A stretch of 13,474 nt of DNA from Hyphomicrobiales bacterium (GTDB taxonomy: Bacteria > Pseudomonadota > Alphaproteobacteria > Rhizobiales > Beijerinckiaceae): assembly GCA_015655535.1 (NCBI GenBank), contig JAATEW010000138.1:1-13474 (forward strand). The letters run 5' to 3'. The notes below the pieces were generated by a model, which saw only the letters and a list, made by a program, of their open reading frames with translations, searched no databases and was not told the DNA's origin. Of this stretch, positions 6,756-13,097 are shown in pieces; position 1 is the first letter of the stretch, and each line of letters starts with the position of its first letter. The translations under genes were made by a program, and so were the position numbers.

Positions 6756-7448
6756 TCAATATTTGGCGACGACGGGAGCCGGCGGCGCATAGGTGTCGAA
6801 CTTATAGCTGAAGCCTGCCTGCACGCGATTATCCGTCGAGTGATGATCCAACGGGAAAGCGAAGACAGCATCGCTGAAACGACCATAGTCCGTATAGCGA
6901 TACTCGGCACGGACTGACCAATTGTTGGTGACGGCATATTCGACGCCGCCGCCGACGGTCCAGCCGACGCGGCTGCGATCGAACGAAGCGAAAGCGCCGG
7001 GCGTAACGAAGCTGTCCTTGATATCGGCGAAGGCCACACCGCCCGTAGCGTAGAACAGGGTGCGATCCCAGGCGATGCCGATGCGGCCACGCAGCGAAGC
7101 GTCAACCGGGACCTTCGTGGAGGCGGAGATCGGGCCGAGGATGCTGAATGCGCTGCCTCTATAGCTCGTGCCGTTCACGTCGCCTTCGATACCCATGACA
7201 AATTGCTGTGTCTGGTAGTTGTAACCGATGTGCCCACCGCCGACGACACCGGATGGTTGCGACGACATCAAGGTGATTGGCTCGCGTCCCCATTCGTAGC
7301 CGATCTGACCACCGAGATAGACGCCGGTCCAGGTGAAGATTGGCAGCGGCGGAGCGTAAACCGGCGGCGGCGCGCGTGAAGGCAAATCGGCCGCCATGAC
7401 CGTGCTCGAGAGGCTGCATAAAGCAGCAGTTAAAATAAGCTTTTTCAT
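6756..7448 (-). CDS. Outer-membrane beta-barrel protein, Omp25/RopB type
   Basis: The 230-residue protein begins with a textbook Sec signal (MKKLILTAALCSLSSTVMA, cleavage before ADLP), then a proline-rich spacer (PSRAPPPVYAPPLP). An eight-strand-like barrel follows with alternating aromatic residues: FTWTGVYLGGQIGYEWG, VVGGGHIGYNYQ, SLRGRIGIAWDRTLFYATGG, GWTVGGGVEYAVTNNWSVRA and EYRYTDYG. These are typical of the small porin-like Omp25/RopB/Omp31 family of Hyphomicrobiales, abundant surface proteins that help maintain envelope integrity. The barrel-closing VQAGFSYKF is followed by a short PAPVVAKY tail, as in many relatives. The ATG at 7448 has only a distant purine-rich SD (AGGGGG about 11 nt upstream). 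A promoter candidate lies about 72 bp upstream. Confidence 0.92.
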   Translation of the reverse strand: MKKLILTAALCSLSSTVMAADLPSRAPPPVYAPPLPIFTWTGVYLGGQIGYEWGREPITLMSSQPSGVVGGGHIGYNYQTQQFVMGIEGDVNGTSYRGSAFSILGPISASTKVPVDASLRGRIGIAWDRTLFYATGGVAFADIKDSFVTPGAFASFDRSRVGWTVGGGVEYAVTNNWSVRAEYRYTDYGRFSDAVFAFPLDHHSTDNRVQAGFSYKFDTYAPPAPVVAKY

Positions 7449-7519
7449 TAGGACAAGACCCCCTGCTGAACCACGGAGTCGATCTTATATTGCCGTGTTC
7501 GGCAAAGCCCATTAACAAA

Positions 7520-7548
7520 AGTATAGTTCAGCTTATTAGTTGGGTCAT
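7520..7548 (-). promoter_or_regulatory. Sigma-70-like promoter for the outer-membrane barrel gene
   Basis: On the minus strand ATGACC (7543-7548) and TATACT (7520-7525) are separated by 17 bp, matching TTGACA/TATAAT at 4 and 5 of 6 positions. Transcription would start near 7513, leaving a 5' leader of about 65 nt before the ATG at 7448. No competing pair as good was seen. Confidence 0.5.
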
Positions 7549-7578
7549 GTTGCTTAAATGCCTCGCCGATGCGGATAA

Positions 7579-7597
7579 AATACGTATCAATACGTAT
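7579..7597. promoter_or_regulatory. Two phased ATACGTAT palindromes, putative operator
   Basis: AATACGTAT occurs twice (7579-7587, 7589-7597), each holding the perfect palindrome ATACGTAT, with centres exactly 10 bp apart, one helical turn. The pair sits about 30 bp upstream of the candidate -35 of the barrel gene, in the divergent region shared with the exporter at 7800. Phased palindromes of this kind often bind a dimeric regulator. No regulator gene is in the window, so the partner is unknown. Confidence 0.45.
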
Positions 7598-7610
7598 GTA
7601 TATTTAGAAT

Positions 7611-7799
7611 TGTTTGTCGTTTCCTCCCACGCGGCGTGGGGGAGACAAGTGATGCGATCCGTCTGCTCGTTGATCTTTCTCCGGGAACGGGCGGGATGAC
7701 TGGTGACGCTCTGCGCCCCTTCCTCGTTTCTTGTGTATTCCGGCCGCGATAGCCCATTGACGTATCCAGCCAAGAGCGCGGCGGCAGGCACCTCGAGCT
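7611..7799. other. Upstream region of the exporter with a short hairpin, possible dispersed repeat
   Basis: CCCACG (7626-7631) and CGTGGG (7635-7640) form a GC-rich hairpin with a 3-nt loop inside TCCTCCCACGC...GTGGGGGAGAC. The surrounding segment has the character of short intergenic repeats I associate with Hyphomicrobiales genomes, but copies cannot be tested here. No promoter for the plus-strand exporter stands out; TTGACG near 7757 lacks a matching -10. Together with the sites nearer the barrel gene, this completes the 351-bp gap, in which I see no gene. Confidence 0.3.
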
Positions 7800-9320
7800 G
7801 TGAGGCAGTTCACGAGATTTTTCGTTCCCAAACCTCGGGTTCAGCGGGTAGGTATAGGCTTGCCAGCAGCTAAACTCGGTGCCTTCCCCATCAGCGTCTC
7901 ATCGCATTCACCATCCGCCACGAGCAAGCGGCTTCTCCCTTGGCTGGTCGCGGTCGCGTTTTTCATGGAATCGCTCGATACGACGATTCTGAACACCGCG
8001 GTGCCGGTCGTCTCGCAGGCCCTCAACGTCGCTCCACTCAGCATGAAGTCGGTGCTCGCCAGCTACACGTTGAGCCTTGCCGTCTTCATTCCGATCAGTG
8101 GCTGGATGGCTGACCGTTTCGGAACGCGCCGGGTTTTTGCGTGTGCGATCGGTCTTTTCACGCTCGGATCTATACTTTGCGGCCTATCGAGCGGCATCCA
8201 TCTGCTTGTTGCCTGCCGCATCCTGCAGGGCTGCGGCGGCGCCATGATGGTCCCCGTGGGCAGGCTGACCTTGGTTCGTACCTTTGCCAAATCCGAGCTT
8301 GTCCGCGCCATGAGTTTTGTTGCCATTCCGGGACTGATCGGCCCGATGCTGGGTCCGATCGCCGGCGGCTTGATCGTCGGCTATCTCAACTGGCGATTCG
8401 TATTCTTCTTGAATTTACCGATCGGGATTGCCGGTTTGATCTTGGTCTACCTGCATCTGCCCGATTATCGCGGACAGGATGTCAAGTCCCTCGACATTGT
8501 CGGACTCATCCTCTTCGGGTCCGGCGTCGCGCTATTGTCTTATGTGTTGGAGATATTTGGCGATCACACATTGAGCCTCGGTGAAATTCTGGGTCTGTTG
8601 GCGCTCTCTTTGACGCTGATCGCGGGTTATGGCTTGCACGCGACGAAGACGGCTTTCCCGCTGCTTCAACTGAGCCTGTTTCGAATCCGTACATTCCGTG
8701 CGTCGGTGAGCGGCAGCTTCTTCACCCGGCTTGGCATCGGCGGCGTGCCGTTTCTTCTCCCTCTCCTCTACCAAGTCGGGCTCGGCTTCTCGCCCGTGCA
8801 GTCGGGCCTGCTCATCATGCCCCAAGCGCTCGCGGCCATGAGCCTGAAAGTTTTCATGCCGGGCATTCTGGATCGCCTTGGCTACCATGCCGTGTTGATT
8901 TCAAACACAATCATCATCGGTCTTCTCCTTATGCTTTTTGCGACCATCGGGGCCGCCACGCCACTTTGGCTCATCGTGCTGCAAGCGTTCTGCTATGGGG
9001 CGTTCTCTTCGTTGCAATACACCAGCATGAACACTTTGGTTTATGCCGACATCGACGACGACAAGACGAGCAATGCAAGCTCCATCGCGAGTACGGCGCA
9101 GCAGATGTCGATCAGTTTCGGTGTCGCCGCGGCGGGACTGACGACCGCCTTTTTCATTCCGGACCAGTTTCGGTCAAACCCGATTGAAATGATTCACGGC
9201 ATCCATGAAGCGTTTCTCGCCCTGGGCGGATTTACGCTCCTATCCACCATCGTCTTCGTTCAACTGAAACGTGGCGACGGCGACAATGTCGCCCACCACA
9301 AGGACCTTCACTTGGGGTGA
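7800..9320 (+). CDS. MFS exporter, DHA2 (EmrB/QacA) family, 14 transmembrane segments
   Basis: The sequence carries the DHA2 hallmarks in order: ESLDTTILNTAVP at 57-69 in the first helix (motif D1), motif A GWMADRFGTRR (101-111) in the loop between helices 2 and 3, the motif B Arg at R140 (ACRILQG), motif C GLIGPMLGPIAGG (178-190) typical of antiporters, and NWRFVFFLNLPIG (197-209). The length near 500 residues and hydrophobicity fit 14 helices. Such pumps use the proton gradient to export drugs or other small molecules across the inner membrane. No membrane-fusion (EmrA) partner adjoins, so it probably works alone. The first in-frame ATG is inside helix 1, so the start is non-ATG: GTG at 7800 (GGCAGG upstream) or TTG at 7860 (GTAGGT upstream). 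Both are plausible, and the first 40 residues look unstructured. Substrate unknown. Confidence 0.9.
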   Translation: MRQFTRFFVPKPRVQRVGIGLPAAKLGAFPISVSSHSPSATSKRLLPWLVAVAFFMESLDTTILNTAVPVVSQALNVAPLSMKSVLASYTLSLAVFIPISGWMADRFGTRRVFACAIGLFTLGSILCGLSSGIHLLVACRILQGCGGAMMVPVGRLTLVRTFAKSELVRAMSFVAIPGLIGPMLGPIAGGLIVGYLNWRFVFFLNLPIGIAGLILVYLHLPDYRGQDVKSLDIVGLILFGSGVALLSYVLEIFGDHTLSLGEILGLLALSLTLIAGYGLHATKTAFPLLQLSLFRIRTFRASVSGSFFTRLGIGGVPFLLPLLYQVGLGFSPVQSGLLIMPQALAAMSLKVFMPGILDRLGYHAVLISNTIIIGLLLMLFATIGAATPLWLIVLQAFCYGAFSSLQYTSMNTLVYADIDDDKTSNASSIASTAQQMSISFGVAAAGLTTAFFIPDQFRSNPIEMIHGIHEAFLALGGFTLLSTIVFVQLKRGDGDNVAHHKDLHLG

Positions 9321-9604
9321 GGGCGAGTGACGGAGGTTCTAAAGCGAAGGGATGTGAGGCAGGTAATTTTCAGGCCTAAAAAGAACGAAGTCGGACATCC
9401 GAAGCCGCATTGTAAACCGGCGCGAAAGCGAACGTAAGAAAATCAAAGGGCCGGATAAAGAAGGGCCTGCTGGGGGCCGGCACTCATCGTGGTCCGCCGC
9501 GCTCGGCTAATGCGGGTGCATGTTATTTTAAGAGCAGCGTCGGGGAATGGCCGTCGGCGAATTGCGTGGCTTCGGATTCACGCACGATCTTTGTCCAAAT
9601 TCTT
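9321..9604. other. Gap between the exporter and the convergent oxidoreductase operon
   Basis: The 3' ends of the plus-strand exporter and the minus-strand cytochrome gene meet here. I see no gene and no clear hairpin with a U tract in either direction. G-rich stretches around 9450-9480 contain a small GCCGGC palindrome only. Confidence 0.4.
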
Positions 9605-10048
9605 TCAAGGCACTGTCATATCGAACGTGTGACACTTGTTGCAGTAGCTTTCCGAAGCGACGTGAACGTGATGGCAGGCGGTGCATGCGATCGGTCCGAC
9701 ATGGGCCTGCGCATGCGGATTGGGCGTATCCCCGGCCGTCTTGGCGATCAGATCCGATCGAGGTCCATGACAATTGAGGCACGTCGAGTCGCTGGCGGCG
9801 ACCGCCGGAGGCGTTTCGCTATGACAGGCCGCGCAATGCAGGCCGGCATTAAGATGCTTCTCATATAAAAGGCCATGCACGATGCCGCCGGGCGGAGCCG
9901 GATCGGCACTTGCCGCCGTGGTGGGAGCTGGAGCCGTGGTGGGCGCAGGCGTCGCGGCCGGAATGGGAGCGGTTTCTTGCGCATGCACGAGGCCAAGCGC
10001 GGCAATTCCGCTGCAGATGAGCAGCGCCAGAACGAACGGCCATCGCAT
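9605..10048 (-). CDS. Exported tetraheme cytochrome c
   Basis: The 147-residue protein starts with a Sec signal peptide (MRWPFVLALLICSGIAALGL, cleavage likely after VHA at 23) and a Pro/Ala/Thr-rich linker (about 26-55). It then has four CXXCH heme sites: CAACH 72-76, CLNCH 90-94, CTACH 122-126 and CNKCH 136-140, with extra His residues (H65, H112, H116, H127, H129) for distal ligation. Four hemes in about 75 residues resemble the small tetraheme domains of the cytochrome c3-like/flavocytochrome c group (as in Shewanella STC and the heme domain of periplasmic fumarate reductase). The role is periplasmic electron transfer. AAGGAG lies 7 nt before the ATG at 10048. It is the last gene of the operon, 50 bp after the FMN dehydrogenase, its most likely electron donor. 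Confidence 0.88.
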   Translation of the reverse strand: MRWPFVLALLICSGIAALGLVHAQETAPIPAATPAPTTAPAPTTAASADPAPPGGIVHGLLYEKHLNAGLHCAACHSETPPAVAASDSTCLNCHGPRSDLIAKTAGDTPNPHAQAHVGPIACTACHHVHVASESYCNKCHTFDMTVP

Positions 10049-10098
10049 GGCTGTCTCCTTGCCTCATGATGGAGAGAGACGAGATTCCACGCCTGATG

Positions 10099-11331
10099 TC
10101 AGGCGAGGGGATGTGGCGCCACGAATTGGCGGTTGATGTCCTTGATCGACTTTGCGCCGGCAAGCTGCATGACCATTTGCAGTTCCGCCTTCATATGCTG
10201 AAGGACGCTTTGCACGCCGGCCGCGCCGCCGAGCGACAGGCCGTACATGATCGGACGGCCAAGCGCCACGGCGTCGGCGCCGAGCGCCAAGGCACGGAAC
10301 ACATCCTGGCCACGGCGAAAGCCGCCGTCGACGATGATCGGAACCCGGCCGTTCACGGCATCCGCTATGCGCGGGAGCGCCGTCATTGGCGCCGCCGTAT
10401 TATCGAGCTGGCGTCCGCCGTGATTCGAGATCCAAACGCCGGCGCAGCCATGTTCGATCGCCTGCACCACGTTGGGAACGGAAATGATCGATTTCACCAC
10501 CACCGGCAGGCCGGTTTCGGTTCCGCAAAAGGCCACATCGTCCCAGCTTAAGTCGCGCTTATGGACGGCCGCCATCAGCGGATCGATTCCGGGCGCTGTC
10601 GGCTTGTTGCCGGAATGGAAGTCCGGCGTCGGCTGGCCCAGAATCCGCATGACGCGTTCGCGATTGGACGTGACCGTCACGTCAACGGTGATGACGATGA
10701 GCTTATAGCCCGCGGCCTTGGCGCGTTGCAGAAGCTCGCGCGCGTAACCGCGATCGGACGGGAAGTAGATCTGGAACCATTTCGGACCCTGGCTCGCCGC
10801 GGCGACATCCTCAAGCGTAAGCGAGGACTCCGAACTGCTGACATAGATCGAACCGGCTGCATCTGTGCCCTTGACGGTGGCGGCTTCCGCCGCCGTGTTG
10901 AAGAGCGCATGCAACGCCACCGGCGCGGTAATGACCGGCAGGCCGATCTTGCTTCCAAACAAGATGGTCGTCAGATCGGGCGAGGCATGACCGGACAGAA
11001 AATTGGGTTCGATCACCCAGCGGTCGATCGCCGCTTCGTTCTCCCGCATGGTCCATTCGTCGCCGGCACCGCCCGCCGCATAGGCGAAGGAATAGGCGGG
11101 CAGAACCTTCTCGGCCTCCGCCTCCAGATCCCGCAGCGTGACGATGTTGACACGACGCTCGGCCGTGGGAACCGGATGATCCGTGCCCGAAGCGCCTCTA
11201 GGCACGCCCGGCGGCGCGGCCTGCGGCATTGGCGATGCCGCAGGTGCATTTTGCGCCATAACCGGACCCGTCGCGGCGATCATGCCAATGCCGGTTCCGC
11301 TCAGCACCAGGTCACGTCGATTGAAGCTCAT
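10099..11331 (-). CDS. Tat-exported FMN-dependent alpha-hydroxy-acid dehydrogenase (lactate/glycolate oxidase family)
   Basis: The leader MSFNRRDLVLSGTGIGMIAA has a twin-arginine motif (NRRDLVL) and an AxA-like end near VMAQ (23-27), predicting folded export with its cofactor. A Pro/Ala-rich spacer precedes the TIM barrel. Family catalytic and FMN-binding positions are present: Y84 in SFAYAAGGAGDE, WFQIYF with Y189, D217 in ITVDV, K280 in VVVKS, H304 and R307 in SNHGGRQLD, DGGFRRGQDV (335-344) for the FMN phosphate, and ALGRP at 356-360. The family oxidises L-2-hydroxy acids such as lactate, glycolate or mandelate to the 2-oxo acids. The 410-residue length is normal for the family plus a leader. 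Most relatives are cytoplasmic or membrane-bound; a Tat leader and a tetraheme cytochrome next door suggest electrons go to cytochrome rather than oxygen. The substrate cannot be told from sequence. The SD is GAGG, 9 nt upstream. Confidence 0.9.
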   Translation of the reverse strand: MSFNRRDLVLSGTGIGMIAATGPVMAQNAPAASPMPQAAPPGVPRGASGTDHPVPTAERRVNIVTLRDLEAEAEKVLPAYSFAYAAGGAGDEWTMRENEAAIDRWVIEPNFLSGHASPDLTTILFGSKIGLPVITAPVALHALFNTAAEAATVKGTDAAGSIYVSSSESSLTLEDVAAASQGPKWFQIYFPSDRGYARELLQRAKAAGYKLIVITVDVTVTSNRERVMRILGQPTPDFHSGNKPTAPGIDPLMAAVHKRDLSWDDVAFCGTETGLPVVVKSIISVPNVVQAIEHGCAGVWISNHGGRQLDNTAAPMTALPRIADAVNGRVPIIVDGGFRRGQDVFRALALGADAVALGRPIMYGLSLGGAAGVQSVLQHMKAELQMVMQLAGAKSIKDINRQFVAPHPLA

Positions 11332-11379
11332 CTTTTGGATCCTCGATTGCTACATGATCCACGGCGAAGTCTGACGACT

Positions 11380-12033
11380 TCAGGCGCGTGGATATCCGAC
11401 CGATTGCGCGAAAGTGACAAATTCCTGTTCGGGGAGCTGCAAGATCCGGCCGAGCTTTGGATAATCGATCGCGCCTCGAAAGACGGTCGCCAAGCCTTCC
11501 GAGGCACAGAACAGATAAACATTCTGGCCGATGAAGCCGGCATCGACCGAAGCGTAGAGATGGCGGTCTTGGGGTGAAAATTCCTGCATGCGCTCGCCAT
11601 GCGCGACATAGATGAGATTGAGCGGCGCCGTGCCGACATAATCCTGGAGGCCGGTCTCGGCGCGGATATCGCTCTTTGCATGCGGCAGCAGCGTGTGGGT
11701 TTTGGGTTCATAGAACCAGACACCATCGGCCATCGCGAGATAGACATCGATGACCATGACATGGCGCCAATAGGGGACGGTCCGGTCGCCATTCGGCCGA
11801 TTGATGCCGAAAGCGGCCCACAGTAAATCGGAGAGAACTTGCGGCGGAAGCACACGGTCCGCATATTCGCGCGTGGAACGCCGGAGCTTAAGTGTGTCCA
11901 TGAGCGGCTTGCCGCCCTCGGTATGCGGCGGCGGGAGGTCTCGCGGCTTAGAGTCTTGCGCGGCGGCTGCGCCGCCCAAGGCGGACGCAGCGCTGATGAG
12001 GATTCCGGCATTGGTTTGGCGTCGCGTCATCAT
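11380..12033 (-). CDS. Nitroreductase-family flavoprotein, SagB-like, with Tat-type leader
   Basis: The product is 217 residues from the first of two adjacent ATGs (12033 or 12030), with GGAG 6 nt upstream. It opens with MMTRRQTNAGILISAASALG, a short twin-arginine leader ending near AAAAQDS. The mature part is a nitroreductase fold: LKLRRSTREYADRVLPPQVLSDLLWAAFGINRPN with the FMN-contact RRSxR pattern (51-55), then RHVMVIDVYLAMADGVWFYEP (90-110), TAPLNLIYVAH, and SVDAGFIGQNVYLFCASEGLATV near the C-terminus. The arrangement, with LLWAAFGINRP and the V/IYLAMADGVWFYEP strand, is closest to the SagB/ThcOx branch, whose characterised members oxidise thiazolines or oxazolines in peptides. No peptide precursor or cyclodehydratase is visible, so a RiPP role is not supported. 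It lies 31 bp after the FAD subunit and 48 bp before the hydroxy-acid dehydrogenase. Its substrate is unknown. Confidence 0.82.
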   Translation of the reverse strand: MMTRRQTNAGILISAASALGGAAAAQDSKPRDLPPPHTEGGKPLMDTLKLRRSTREYADRVLPPQVLSDLLWAAFGINRPNGDRTVPYWRHVMVIDVYLAMADGVWFYEPKTHTLLPHAKSDIRAETGLQDYVGTAPLNLIYVAHGERMQEFSPQDRHLYASVDAGFIGQNVYLFCASEGLATVFRGAIDYPKLGRILQLPEQEFVTFAQSVGYPRA

Positions 12034-12064
12034 TCTTTGCTCCGCTGAAATGTCTGGTGAAAGG

Positions 12065-13093
12065 TCAGGCGATGGCTTTGAGGATCGCGCGCTGGATGAG
12101 CGTCTCGAACAGGGGCAGTTTGTAAGCGTTCTTGGCGAGCGGAGTCGCGCCATCCAAACCCGCGTGCGCCGCGGACTTGGCCAGATTTGCATCGATGTGC
12201 TTGCCGGCAAGCATGGCTTCCGCAGCCCTTGCCCGATGCGGCGCGGGCGCCGCCGCGCCAAGAACGATCGACGCACGGTCGCAGCTTCCGTCCGGCGCGA
12301 CGTCGAGTACGACAGCCACGTCGGCGAGCGGCCAATCGAAAGAATCCTTCTCGCCCTGCTTCAGATGCGCCATGCGCGTGCCGGGCGGGACAGACGGCAA
12401 GCTGATCGACGTCAGGATTTCTTGCGGCTTCAGATCATTCTCCCGCCGGATATCCTTGCTCGGCAAGACGAAGAAATCTTCGAGCAGAAGATTGCGGACC
12501 GTGCCTTGCGCATTGGTCAGCTCGATCCGCGCGCCGAGCGCCACGAGAGTTGTGGCCGAGGTCGAAGGATGAACGATCGCGCAAGGCATGTTGTCGAAGA
12601 TCGCGTGATATTGATTTTCACCAAACATGGCGAAGCAATGGTTGCCGCCCTTTCGCGAACAATGATATTCTGCGGCGCGGAAATACCAGCAGCGTGGACG
12701 CTGCAGCAGATTACCTCCCAGCGTCGCGACATTGCGGATTTGCGGGCTCGCGGAACTTTGCGCCGCATCCGTGAAGGCCGGATAGCGCTGGCGCAGGACG
12801 GGATGGTCGGCAAGTTGGGCCAAAGTCACCATCGGGCCGATGAGCACGCCGCCGCCGTCTTCTTCAACGATTCTACCAAGCCCCGGAATATCTTTCAGGC
12901 TCAGGATTGTCGCCGGCGTCAGCAGGTTTTCTTTTAAAAGGTCGAGAAGATCGATCCCGCCTGCCATGACAATCGAGGGTTGACCGCGGGGCATGACATC
13001 CGGAGCAGCCGTCATCGCCTCAGCGACGGTTATCGATGCCGCGGAGGCGCCTTCAGTCAGGTTTCTTGCATTTGCCCAGGCAAACGGCGTCAT
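12065..13093 (-). CDS. FAD-binding, [4Fe-4S]-bearing subunit of a xanthine dehydrogenase/PaoB-type molybdoenzyme
   Basis: The 342-residue protein has the FAD-binding domain of the CO dehydrogenase medium-subunit family: MAGGIDLLDLLKENLLTPA (43-61) and IGPMVTLAQLADHP, then IRNVATLGGNLLQRPRCWYF. The C-terminal domain begins after about 220 (ILTSISLP). Between them four cysteines, C135, C145, C153 and C171, sit in the insert CWYFRAAEYHCSRKGG...MPC. This matches the extra-cluster loop of E. coli PaoB (YagS) and of the 4-hydroxybenzoyl-CoA reductase beta subunit, which bind [4Fe-4S]. In PaoABC the subunit carries electrons from the Mo/[2Fe-2S] centres to an acceptor. The ATG at 13093 starts 4 bp after the Mo subunit stop, and its SD (AAAAGGAGC) lies in that gene's last codons, indicating translational coupling. 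Confidence 0.9.
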   Translation of the reverse strand: MTPFAWANARNLTEGASAASITVAEAMTAAPDVMPRGQPSIVMAGGIDLLDLLKENLLTPATILSLKDIPGLGRIVEEDGGGVLIGPMVTLAQLADHPVLRQRYPAFTDAAQSSASPQIRNVATLGGNLLQRPRCWYFRAAEYHCSRKGGNHCFAMFGENQYHAIFDNMPCAIVHPSTSATTLVALGARIELTNAQGTVRNLLLEDFFVLPSKDIRRENDLKPQEILTSISLPSVPPGTRMAHLKQGEKDSFDWPLADVAVVLDVAPDGSCDRASIVLGAAAPAPHRARAAEAMLAGKHIDANLAKSAAHAGLDGATPLAKNAYKLPLFETLIQRAILKAIA

Positions 13094-13097
13094 GGCA

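Noticed and set aside
11380..12033. A ribosomally synthesised peptide (RiPP) cluster around the SagB-like protein
   Set aside because: No short precursor frame, YcaO/cyclodehydratase, protease or dedicated transporter is adjacent. The neighbours are respiratory oxidoreductases, and the protein has an export leader.
12034..12276. N-terminal extension of the nitroreductase frame to 12276
   Set aside because: The extra 81 residues overlap the end of the FAD subunit in another frame, are Arg/Ser-rich, and lack an RBS. The ATG at 12033 has GGAG at good spacing and yields a sensible leader peptide.
10561..12937. Long plus-strand open frames (338 and 378 codons) opposite the redox operon
   Set aside because: They are antisense to the FMN dehydrogenase, nitroreductase and FAD subunit. 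Their compositions are Arg-rich shadows without RBS or recognisable domains.
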